Notes under the pieces: generated by a model
Databases searched by the model: none
Told to the model about the DNA's origin: nothing
Seen by the model: only the letters and a program-made list of their open reading frames with translations
Assembly (NCBI GenBank): GCA_025201805.1
Contig: MU619317.1
Span: 1,997 to 65,996 of the forward strand
Reading direction: 5' to 3'
Source of the DNA: Parasitella parasitica
Lineage: Eukaryota; Mucoromycota; Mucoromycetes; Mucorales; Mucoraceae
DNA: 64,000 nt
Position numbers and translations under genes: made by a program
Part shown: positions 1 to 8,811 of the stretch, one piece after another
Layout of the letters: each line of letters begins with the position of its first letter
Position numbering within the stretch: position 1 is the stretch's first letter

Positions 1-231
1 GATACTCTGCGGTGCGGGTTTTGTGAAATTGGTAGCGATGTTTTGGAAAGATCTTGCAGTAAACAGGTCAATGCCGAGACTAATTAGACTGTTTTGCTGT
101 TGTTTAAGTGTATATTATGTCGAATAACTAGGATGGTATGGTATCTCAGCGATAGAATAGCAAATAATTATATATGACAGTATTTTAAACGTAAGAAAGT
201 TCGATTTATTTCAAGTATGAAGCATAATTCC

Positions 232-264
232 ATATACACTCACTGATAATAAATCAACAACCAC
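232..264 (+). repeat. left terminal inverted repeat of Tc1 element
   Basis: Reverse complement matches 1572-1604 with one mismatch. It begins at a TA followed by TACACTCACTGATAAT, a Tc1-like terminus. Confidence 0.88.
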
Positions 265-370
265 GGTCACTATTTGTAGTAAATTTAAGAAAAATAAACA
301 TATCCTATCTACTTTCAAATCCACGTATCTCTACTATACAGTACTAAAATTTCCTTCTATAACTTTTACA

Positions 371-1438
371 ATGGCTTTACAAGAACGCGATTCAAATATT
401 GTTAAAAGAGTGCAAACTTCTGACTATGATATTGGACGAGTAATTGGGTTGCATGAGTACGGTGTTCCAAGTTCCGCTATCGCCAAGTCCACTGGCATCA
501 AGGAAGGTACTGTGAAGGGTCTGATATACAGATACAAGCACAATGGCTCGGCACTTCCAGCACAAAGACCTGGTCGACCTCCAAAGCTTAATGAGAGGGA
601 CAAAAGAGTCATCAAACGCGAGATAAGAAAGCAACCATTGAAGCCAATGAAACATCATTTGGCTGATTTACATGACATTGGATATGACATCCATTTGAAC
701 ACTTACCGAAAGTGTCTCGTAGATTTAGGTTTAAAATCCTATAAAGCTGCTCACAGACCACGGTTAAGAACAACTCACAAGGAAAGAAGACTACAATGGG
801 CAAAGGATAAGGTGGATTTCACTATGGATCAATGGAGACATGTGATTTGGTCGGATGAATCAAAATTCAACATTGTAGGTAATGATTCTGGTACTAGAGT
901 CATCCGCCAAATCAATGAAAGGTTTCATGAAGACCATGTTATGGAGACCACAAAGTTTGGAAGTGGTTCGGTAATGGTTTGGGGATGTTTTTGGGCGGGT
1001 GGATTTGGCCCAATTAAAGTGATCAAGACACGATTTGATCAGCTGGAGTATATTAAGTGTTTAGAAGAAGTATATATTCCTTATATCACACAGCTCACTC
1101 AGAAAGAAGGAAAACCATTTATTCTTCAAGAAGATGGTGCCACATGCCATACGGGCAAGGTTACAACAGCTTGGAAAATGGATCAACCGGATGTCCATTC
1201 ATTCGACTTTTGGCCCGCTCAAAGTCCAGATTTGAACCCTATTGAACATGTGTGGTCATACCTAGAGAAGAAGATTGAGGGTAGAAGACATAGAATATCA
1301 AAGACGAAAGAATTAGAAGAAGCATTGATTGAGGAGTGGAACAAAATTGAAGTAAGCTTTGCTGAGAAACTTGTTGGAAGTATGACCTCTCGCTGTAAAG
1401 AAGTCATTAAATCTAAAGGTGGCCACGCCAGATATTAA
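371..1438 (+). CDS. Tc1/mariner transposase, DD36E
   Basis: 355-residue cut-and-paste transposase, single exon. It excises and reinserts the surrounding element at TA sites by binding its inverted termini. Residues about 20-120 form the paired-type helix-turn-helix DNA-binding region, with a GRPPK minor-groove motif near residues 68-72. The catalytic DDE triad is visible: Asp162 in WSDESKF, Asp255 in QEDGATCH and Glu292 in SPDLNPIEHVW. There are 36 residues between the second Asp and the Glu, against 34 in classical Tc1. Length is normal for the family (about 340-360). The ATG at 371 is the first after the left terminus and no stop or frameshift interrupts the gene. All catalytic residues are present, so it could be active; activity itself is inference. 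Confidence 0.95.
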   Translation: MALQERDSNIVKRVQTSDYDIGRVIGLHEYGVPSSAIAKSTGIKEGTVKGLIYRYKHNGSALPAQRPGRPPKLNERDKRVIKREIRKQPLKPMKHHLADLHDIGYDIHLNTYRKCLVDLGLKSYKAAHRPRLRTTHKERRLQWAKDKVDFTMDQWRHVIWSDESKFNIVGNDSGTRVIRQINERFHEDHVMETTKFGSGSVMVWGCFWAGGFGPIKVIKTRFDQLEYIKCLEEVYIPYITQLTQKEGKPFILQEDGATCHTGKVTTAWKMDQPDVHSFDFWPAQSPDLNPIEHVWSYLEKKIEGRRHRISKTKELEEALIEEWNKIEVSFAEKLVGSMTSRCKEVIKSKGGHARY

Positions 1439-1571
1439 TTTTTGAAAATCTTTAAATAAACATATCTACGTATTATATACTCTAATTTGAGGTTATTTGA
1501 AGAATCTTTTATTATCAAGAACATCAAGACAAAGATCATAATGGCTTTCAGAATTAAAAAAAGTCGGAGTT

Positions 1572-1604
1572 GTGGTTGCTGATTTATTATCAGTGAGTGT
1601 ATAT
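1572..1604 (-). repeat. right terminal inverted repeat of Tc1 element
   Basis: Partner of 232-264. It ends ATTATCAGTGAGTGTA followed by TA, consistent with a TA target duplication. Confidence 0.88.
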
Positions 1605-1737
1605 ATCTAAGATGAGACGTTCCCAGAATTCAACATCAGGTTCAGGAACGTAGCTTCAATTGGCTCAGACTCTGATCACGTGCGGGTAATCAATCAGCAC
1701 CAGCAAAAATATTTTACATCTGTAACAAAAAGAAAAA

Positions 1738-1808
1738 GCGCGGTTGGTTAAGTGGTATAATCTTCGCCTGCCACGCGAAGGGCCGGGGTTCGATTCCCCG
1801 ATCGCGCA
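1738..1808 (+). tRNA. tRNA-Gly (anticodon GCC)
   Basis: A 71-nt cloverleaf without intron. The acceptor stem GCGCGGT (1738-1744) pairs with ATCGCGC (1801-1807) with one G-U pair. The anticodon stem TTCGC/GCGAA encloses the loop CTGCCAC, with GCC at 1770-1772. The T arm contains GGTTCGATTCC, which is also the internal B-box promoter. A T-rich run follows at about 1810, suitable as a polymerase III terminator. The anticodon is one of the standard fungal glycine anticodons. Confidence 0.97.
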
Positions 1809-1872
1809 TCTTTTTACAGAAATTTACAATTATGTAGTGTGTGTAGTGCCAACACTAGCAAATCAACCCTGT

Positions 1873-1892
1873 CATGCTCATTTTGTTCATTT
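1873..1892 (+). repeat. candidate LINE target-site duplication, left
   Basis: CATGCTCATTTTGTTCATTT differs from 3830-3849 at two positions. It is followed by a T-rich stretch that would be the reverse complement of a poly-A tail. Confidence 0.4.
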
Positions 1893-3829
1893 CTTTTTTT
1901 AAAGGTTTTTATTGTTTGCTCCGTGTAGATTAAAATAGCGAGACTGTAACCAAGAGGCGGGCTCAATTTATATTGATAGTAGTAATAAAAAATAGAAAGA
2001 CAAGTAGGAGAAGGAAAGAGATAATACTAAAGGAAAAAGAAAATTACAACATAAAGTGAACTTGATCTTCATCGATCATCTTGGAGATGTCAAGTCGGAT
2101 GTGATTCAAAATAGAGGTTGCCGAAAAAGGTTGCTGTTGAAAAATAAAGCGAAAGTGAGCCTTCCAGACATTTGCCAAAGTGATAATGACGATAATGTAG
2201 GAGGGGGCCAGGGGCTTTTGAGTGTATCGAATGTTGTGAAAATCAAGATTGAGGATAGAGTGACGGATATCAGCGATAGTTACTGTGGGCCATAAAAATT
2301 CAGAGATGACACCTTGCCAAACAGAAGCCTTCGATGGACATGTAAATAAGAAGTGATCCACAGAGTCTTCAACAGAGGAGCAAACAGCACACAAGGAAGA
2401 TGTATGTACAGTAGGAAAAATCCGTTGAAGAAGAGACTGATGCGGAATGCAGTTATTGATGAAACGATATAAGACATTGCGTTGGATCATGGTTAATGAT
2501 AAACACCAAAAGGATGACCAAGCAGTAGCTGGAATGGACGATAAATAAGGGGGAGCAATGGATGAAGAGCAGGCCTGCCGGAAAGTCTTGGAAGTAATCC
2601 TGGAGGAGATGACAGTACGATCATTGGGAAAGATAAGTTGCTCTGCAAAAGGATGAAGAGTGATGGATGTTGATTCAGGAGAATCCTCAGTTTGAGGGGT
2701 GCAAAGAGGACGAAAGAAAGGTTGGGGTTGGATGTGGCCAGAGGCAATACCTCTGTAAATCTGTTTTGGAGCTTGTTTCCAGATAGTTACGGTTGGATCA
2801 TTAGAATCCTCCTAATGTAAAAAGTGATGAGTGGGATGGAGTTGAAAGACATCCGACACAAACATGGCGGAAATCTTTTGAGGGATTCGGAATGTACTGT
2901 GGGTAGGCTTGTAAAGAATGGTAGAAAGAGGAAGAAGAAGACCGGTGGCAATATTGAGAGAGACACTATCATAATCACGAGGAATCATATCAATTGATTT
3001 GTAGAGCATATCAATAGTTGACACCTGGCGTTTTCTGGTTAATAATCTGCGAGATACAGGTAGCAGCAGTGGAACTTGATGTAGTGAGGAATTATTATGA
3101 TTATTAATGTGATGAATAAGCATTCCGATTAACGAATTATCAGTCGTAGATGTTGAATTGGTCAAGAGTAAAGGTTGAATCCACCGAAAGTAGAGAGCCG
3201 AATACTGCTTTGGAACATCCAGAATACCAAGGCCACCTTGGCTTCGTGGCAGAGTCCAGGTGCTCCACGGAATAGCAGGAAAAATGCCTTTGCGCAAGAA
3301 TTGGATAGCAATAGAGTGATTTGTTGTAAGTCGTGTGTAGTCAGAGGAGTGACGCGAAAGATATACCAACATTTTGAGAGTGTATCAGAGAGTTAACAAT
3401 CGTAGCTTTACCTACCACCGACAATGACCGGCCTGAATGAAATTGCAATGCTTGTTTAAGTGTACCAAGGAGAGAGCTAACATAGCTAACTCGTTGTTGC
3501 GTGCTTTGTATCAAGGGAAAACCAAGATATATAATAGGATCAGTATCTTTAGCAGAATGTAGGTGATGAATATTCATAGCAGCAACGAGCCTGTTCCAAA
3601 AAGGCGACGTATCCCGACCAGAAACTGAGAAAGCTTCCACTTTTGAATAGTTGAATCTTGCGTTGGAAGCTCGACAGAACAGATCCATATAGTATCTGAG
3701 CAATCTTAAATCTTGGCGATCATGAACAAACACTAATGCATCATCAGCATAACACAAAATTTTTGTGGTAATCACCGAGGAATCCTGAGAGTCAGCCATG
3801 GCACTTTATTGAATTTACAATTATCACGA
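1893..3829 (-). mobile_element. decayed 5'-truncated LINE (non-LTR retrotransposon)
   Basis: A minus-strand reverse transcriptase remnant (see 2044-3799) is bracketed by two similar 20-bp sequences, 1873-1892 and 3830-3849 (18 of 20 match), that could be the target-site duplication. Directly after the left one the plus strand carries a T-run (1894-1900), which would be the poly-A tail of a minus-strand element. Only the 3' part of the reverse transcriptase is present, the usual result of incomplete target-primed reverse transcription. A second direct repeat (1821-1833 and 3812-3824) makes the exact ends ambiguous. Confidence 0.6.
2044..3799 (-). pseudogene. LINE reverse transcriptase C-terminal remnant
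   Basis: Four minus-strand reading frames in order, separated by frameshifts: 3799-3341, 3372-2812, 2747-2493 and 2490-2044. The first opens just upstream of the catalytic box YADD (in KILCYADDALVFVH) of a non-LTR reverse transcriptase. The second has the thumb-region signature LPRSQGGLGILDVPKQ. The last carries a zinc-binding tail of the zf-RVT type (CAVCSS...VDHFLFTCP). The fingers domain and endonuclease are missing, so the copy is 5'-truncated and cannot be autonomous. Confidence 0.85.
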
Positions 3830-3849
3830 CATACTCATTTCGTTCATTT
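3830..3849 (+). repeat. candidate LINE target-site duplication, right
   Basis: CATACTCATTTCGTTCATTT, partner of 1873-1892. A separate 13-bp direct repeat AATTTACAATTAT is at 1821-1833 and 3812-3824, so the duplicated target may be longer, with an indel. Confidence 0.4.
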
Positions 3850-3967
3850 GACACTCAGGTGTATACCAGCTATTTTTTTTAGAACTCAACACACAACTTT
3901 GATATGAATAGAGACATTGTTACAATATGATTTGGAAAGAAATAAACAATCGAAATTTGTACATGTT

Positions 3968-4019
3968 GATATGCCAATTTCCCAACCGGGAGTCAAACTC
4001 AAGTGAACTCAATGACCTG
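3968..4019 (+). repeat. 52-bp dispersed repeat, copy 1
   Basis: Aligns without gaps to 5971-6022 with about 10 differences, mostly transitions. It contains CCCAACCGGGAGTCAAACTC. It ends where the dispersed repeat at 4018 begins. Confidence 0.55.
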
Positions 4020-4430
4020 CCATAATTATAGATAGGAGATCATGGCAATGTACTCCAATTGAAGATTAAAGATCGTCCAATGATGTGATGTGATACGTTT
4101 GTGTAAACTGGGGAATAAAGTCTCTGTTTCAAATTAAGAAGGTTATTCTTGTAAGTAACACGGATCTGAGCACCAGGATGAAGATTAAGGCACTGTCAGA
4201 TCAAAGACGTGAAGCCTTTGTTGTATAACCTTTCATCGTACTCTATAAAGTACATTGTCACTGTGAATTAGTCTTGTCAATTAGTAATCTAAATAAGTCA
4301 CCATAAATTTATGTACAGTAGTTGTAAAAGATATAAATAGCAGATGTATTTTCGACCTTAAATTAATTATTTTCAAGTTTTCGTATCTCGTTAATCTTTG
4401 GTTTTCATCTTTTTTGATCCAACGGTTAGA
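4018..4430 (+). repeat. dispersed repeat A, copy 1 (LTR-like, about 0.41 kb)
   Basis: Near full-length match to 55146-55557 in the same orientation: both contain GGAGATCATGGCAATGTACT, AAGGTTATTC, GATCTGAGCACCAGGAT and GTCACTGTGAATTAGTCTTG in the same order. Each carries TATAAATAGCAGATG about 90 bp before its end, as a promoter-bearing LTR would. Copy 1 begins TG. No partner LTR or internal gag-pol was found beside it, so a solo LTR is a reasonable but unproved reading. Confidence 0.75.
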
Positions 4431-4758
4431 ACGTAGATGTAGAACTGGTATTAAATGCAGACTTTATGCCGGAAATGCATGAGATTAAGCAATTATTAGA
4501 TTGATAATACTTTATATACTGTTATATCAATAATATGGCAAGGTCTCACACCAGGGTCTCAGATCAGTCCCAGGGTCTTACGGTAATCATGTGTAGTCAT
4601 CATTTACATTATGCAGTTAGATAATAAAGCCCTTATCTTATTGATGTGTATATAATACATCTTTCAATGTATTGTAAATAAAAGTGTAACTCTTAGGCAG
4701 ATTTATTTTAACAGACTTTTGACAAAACAATATATATCTAGATTTAATTATATAAATT

Positions 4759-5454
4759 TTACAAATATTTAATGTCCAGTTTAATTTCGCGATGTTCATT
4801 GAAAAGCATTCGGGGTCTAAGATTTCCCTTGCACCTTTCACCCCCAACACAGCTGATAGTAGCAAAGCCTCGTCCGTTGAACCAACGACCGCTGGGGATA
4901 TAATGGAGGCCTAATTCCAAAATATCCCCGCATGGATTAAGGATCTCTATTAAACGATTGCAAATGGAAACACTGTCCAAACCAGGGATGTCAGTAATAC
5001 GAATTTGAAGAACGGAAGCTCCAAAAGCGAGAGTAGGATTAACAACGATTGTTTTACCATGGATTATAAACGAACGATTCAATGCCGCGACTCTGCCCTC
5101 TTCATTGAGGAAGGATATCTCGAAGAACTTTCTCACCCTGCCCACCGCACGCATAGTCAGAATGAGACCGTCTGGAAACTGCTTACGAAGGATTTCGTTG
5201 AGCTCCTTGTTATCATCAAAGGTCATACCTTCGAACTGAGCGCAATCCATTACGATAGAGTATGGTTCAGTTGGCCTCAAGAAAGTTGTAGTTTGCGAAA
5301 TGCAGGATTGAATGTTTTGTTCGTCAAGCCCTTTGTTGAAGTTACGTGCGATGAAAAAAGAGGAGCGCTCTTGCTGGCTAGCTTTGTGTTCCCAACTCTG
5401 ACTTTCGAACTGGTACTGATCCCCTGCTTTGTGTTTTTGAGTAGAGGAAGCCAT
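4759..5454 (-). CDS. retrotransposon ORF1/gag-like protein fragment
   Basis: 231-residue minus-strand frame. The start is the Met of MASSTQKHKAGD; the frame stays open a further 47 codons upstream, but that part is hydrophobic and unlike the rest. The middle resembles nucleic-acid-binding folds of LINE ORF1 or gag proteins, with FEISFLNEEGR and, near the end, GRWFNGRGFATI. The zinc knuckle expected after such a domain is missing and the frame stops, so it looks C-terminally truncated. It lies on the same strand and upstream of the LINE remnant at 1.9-3.8 kb, with repeat A between, so both may derive from one element. Assignment rests on general resemblance, not on a diagnostic motif. Confidence 0.4.
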   Translation of the reverse strand: MASSTQKHKAGDQYQFESQSWEHKASQQERSSFFIARNFNKGLDEQNIQSCISQTTTFLRPTEPYSIVMDCAQFEGMTFDDNKELNEILRKQFPDGLILTMRAVGRVRKFFEISFLNEEGRVAALNRSFIIHGKTIVVNPTLAFGASVLQIRITDIPGLDSVSICNRLIEILNPCGDILELGLHYIPSGRWFNGRGFATISCVGGERCKGNLRPRMLFNEHREIKLDIKYL

Positions 5455-5595
5455 GTGTGATAAACAAAAGAAGTATATCGTCTTTTGATTATTTATTACA
5501 ACTGAGATGGTGACTGTAATAACCAATAGATCAATGTGATCTATCTTATCACCGTTGATAAACGAATAAAAAATAAGCCGCGGCAATACTGTCAA

Positions 5596-6734
5596 CTGGT
5601 TTGCTATGTTTCATTGTTGGGATTGATACATGAATATTAGCTGATGTATATATTAAATAGGTTGTCTGTGTCTTGACATTTGAGTAAGTCCGCATTTCTT
5701 GCTGCTGTCATGGCAGCCGAGACATCGCGATATCTAGTGAGAGTAGGGGTATTATACTGATACCTATCTGATACAACAATCATATAATATATTCGCAGTA
5801 AACCAGGAAGGGCAGTGCTTTAGGAATTGATATAGTGAAGATGTAGCAGTACGTATACATCAGATGAAGTACCAACATATGAAACGAGTCGTGTGACCAG
5901 ACGTTCTTCTAACCTACAATACTGAATCCGTATATAAGTTCAACTCACTTTTTCTCTTAGGAATAATGATGATGTGTCGATTTCCTAACCGGAAGTCAAA
6001 TTCAATTAAACTCAATACCCTGAACAGAATCCAGGAACATAACCCAATGGATTATGTTCCTTATTTATAACTCAACATGACATGTTCATAAACAATAAAT
6101 ACTCAATCTATCGTCCCATTCTCTAAATCACATAATTTCTCACGCTTATACATTATCACCCCCATCAGTCCACTTAGATTCAATTATAGTCATATTTCTC
6201 ATGTAATAAACGGGATCTTTATCTTATGATTCACAACTGTTTTATTTGAATAATTTCTCATTTTGATAAATCAAACGAGTCATAAACATCAATTATCAGG
6301 TCCAATACTAAAGCTATACTAATAAATGACATATCCGTAAATGAATATATTATAACAAGTAGAAAAGTACACATAGTTGGACGTAGTTGAATTAGATTAG
6401 AATCTCTCATCCTGAATTTTATACTATTAAATCGTCGTATCAAGTCTCAAATACTTGTAAAGATCTTTGTATTAGTATAAATACTACAAATCTTTTTGTT
6501 TTTTCGAAAAAAAATGTGATGAATAATAATATTTTGGGCGTATGCTAAGCTATTCTCAGTACCAGCTAATAAACATAATATAATAATCTCCAGAGATATG
6601 CAAACTCTGGATTCTTGTTTGGATAACAGTAAACCTTTTTACTAGAGCTACCCAGCAGTCACCAGCACTTAACAATTGATCCAAACATCAACCATCTTTA
6701 GACCTTTTTACTTTGGTAGCAAAACAACAATAAT
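5596..6734. other. intergenic, AT-rich
   Basis: No convincing gene. It contains the second copy of the 52-bp repeat (5971-6022). The last 100 bp before 6735 are the probable promoter and leader of the transporter gene. Confidence 0.6.
5971..6022 (+). repeat. 52-bp dispersed repeat, copy 2
   Basis: Partner of 3968-4019 in the same orientation. Compared with copy 1 it shows C-to-T and G-to-A changes in both directions of the pair. Confidence 0.55.
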
Positions 6735-8268
6735 ATGCCAGAAATACCTAATCAGCCGAGGAGAAGGTACCTGGCTGGCGTGCTGGCTCTATTAGCAGTT
6801 GTGTTTATATGGGTCGCTTCTTCCTTTGTGATGAATGTAAGTTTAATATCGGATTTACCTGGTTGTATGACATTTTCTAATGGGAACCTTTTTCTCCTCT
6901 TGCATAGAGCATCTTTGCTGATTTAAAATATAACAAGCCATTTTTTGTAACATATATAAATACAGCGACTTTTTCATTATATCTATTACCTCTTGTATGG
7001 ACATTAAAAAAAAAGAGGACCACAGATTTTTCACCAGAAGAGTAAAAAACTTATTCACCATATGCCTACATATATTAAATGCGCTTTACTAGTGTTCGTT
7101 TAGAAACTGAAGCTCGATTGCTTGGAGATAATGATGTAAGCCATAATGCGTGAATGATGAATGCGCTTTTATTGATGTTATACCCATAAGTTTGACAATG
7201 AAGAGGAACAGACAGTTGATACAACAGAAACACAAACACATTCGAAATTAGAAAAATTAACTACCATAGAAACTGTGAAATTAAGCCTTGCATTTTGCTT
7301 TTTGTGGTTCTTTGCAAATTACACAACCAATGCCAGCTTAGCCTACACCAGTGTTGCCAGCAGCACCATTCTATCATCTATGTCGGGACTTTTCACATTG
7401 GGCATTGGAGCTATATTCAAAGTAGAGAAGTTAAGCGTCACTAAAGTCATATCAGTTTGCTTAAGGTATAGCGAATATATTAGCCGCGATAAACCAGACT
7501 GATTTCGATTGTTTAGTTTTGCCGGTATTATTTTTGTTGCGTATTCAGATCAGTTAACTAGACTTGATGCCAATGGGTATACAATTCCAACGCCACTCAT
7601 TGGCGATTTATTGGCGCTTTGTGGCGCTATATTCTATGGATGCTATACAACTTTACTAAAAATCAAGATTGGAGATGAATCCCGTATCGATATGCCTTTA
7701 TTTTTTGGGTTCGTAGGTGCTTTTAATGTTCTTTTTATGTGGCCAGCTTTCCCACTACTTCATTTTCTGGGTCTAGAGATATTCGAATTACCATTCAGCC
7801 CTTCATTGTGGACCATGGTTTTATTGAATGCATTTGTTGGTACATTTTTGTCAGACTACCTATGGCTACTGGCAATGTTAATGACATCGCCTTTGGTTGT
7901 CACATTAGGAATATCTTTGACGGTAGGGTGAAAAATCTTTGCATTGCCACCGTTCCAACTAATGCAGCATGCAGATTCCGTTAGCTTTAATGGGTGATGT
8001 CTTATTTAAACATTTTATCCCAGGGCTTCAATATGCAATTGGTGCAACTCTGGTGGTTGCTGGATTCTTTATAGTGAATATGGCGACACTACAAGACGTT
8101 GATAAAAAATCAACATCACATTCGAGTGCAATTGAAGAAAATGACGAATATGACGAATTCAATACAGAGATAAACCAAAGAAGAATGGCGAGGGCTCTCA
8201 GCATTTCGGATTCAATTCAAAATACTAGACGAGCAAGTAGCGCATCACTCCTCAGTGGCCATTTTTAA
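6735..8268 (+). CDS. EamA/DMT-family transporter (SLC35F5 / yeast THI74-like)
   Basis: Multi-pass membrane transporter of the drug/metabolite superfamily, similar in layout to vacuolar SLC35F5/THI74 proteins. Six exons read in frame: 6735-6836, 6908-7041, 7093-7135, 7191-7465, 7517-7922 and 7975-8268, giving 417 residues. Introns are 49-71 bp with GT-AG ends. Residues 1-12 are a polar N-terminus, then about ten hydrophobic segments in two EamA-type halves; signatures include ANYTTNASLAYTSVASST and SLTIPLALMGDVLF across a splice junction. The C-terminal 65 residues are polar and acidic (EENDEYDEFNTE), a cytosolic tail. A linker of about 50 polar residues separates the third segment from the rest. 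The substrate cannot be told from sequence. The polyprotic tail and length fit the family (about 400). Confidence 0.85.
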
Positions 8269-8811
8269 CCTCCAAACGTTGTATAAATTGCACGCATCTT
8301 GTGAAAATAAACTCTTGTAGATTATGTAAATACCAACCTCTTTATTGATGCAAATAATAACACTTTTCATCATGATGTACTGTATACGAAATGCTTCAAT
8401 CAAAGAAACTTTCCGGGGGAGGATGAAGCTCTTTTAGCAGCAATTGATTTGCCTTTGGGTCTTTTTTTTTCAAGTTTTGAATCTAGCAAGAATCATAGTC
8501 GTTAGACTCTCCATCTTTGTTAACAAAACTATGGTGCATTCATTGGGCCCAAAAACCATTGGTCCCCAATGCTTTAACGTCAAACCTAATTAATTACTGC
8601 ATGAAGAAGTATACTAAAGTATAGTAAGTTTAAAAAGGGAAAAAATTGTTGCAGGCAGCATAAGAGGTCCGTAATACCGTACCATCTAATTCTTGTCATG
8701 CTTCATCATCCAGATAAGCACAGTCATGACTGGCATTCAAACACCCATCATCTTCCATCTAAAAAATCAGTTGCAATAGTACATCTTTTTTGTTTTCTAA
8801 CTTTATAAATC

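Larger units (their letters stand above)
232..1604 (+). mobile_element. Tc1/mariner DNA transposon, apparently complete
   Basis: About 1.37 kb. Inverted termini of roughly 30 bp (232-264 and 1572-1604) match with a single mismatch, and both ends lie on TA dinucleotides (233-234 and 1602-1603), the target-site duplication typical of Tc1/mariner. One uninterrupted transposase gene fills the interior. Ends and gene look undamaged, so this is a recent insertion, in contrast to the decayed transposons elsewhere in the window. Confidence 0.9.

Noticed and set aside
1821-3824. 13-bp direct repeat AATTTACAATTAT as the definite LINE target duplication
   Set aside because: A competing 20-bp pair directly next to the T-run fits the poly-A position better, so the ends are left open.
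3968-4019. tRNA-derived SINE suggested by a T-arm-like string (TTTGACTCCCGG on the minus strand)
   Set aside because: The stem partner needed for a T arm is absent and no A box or upstream tRNA body is present.
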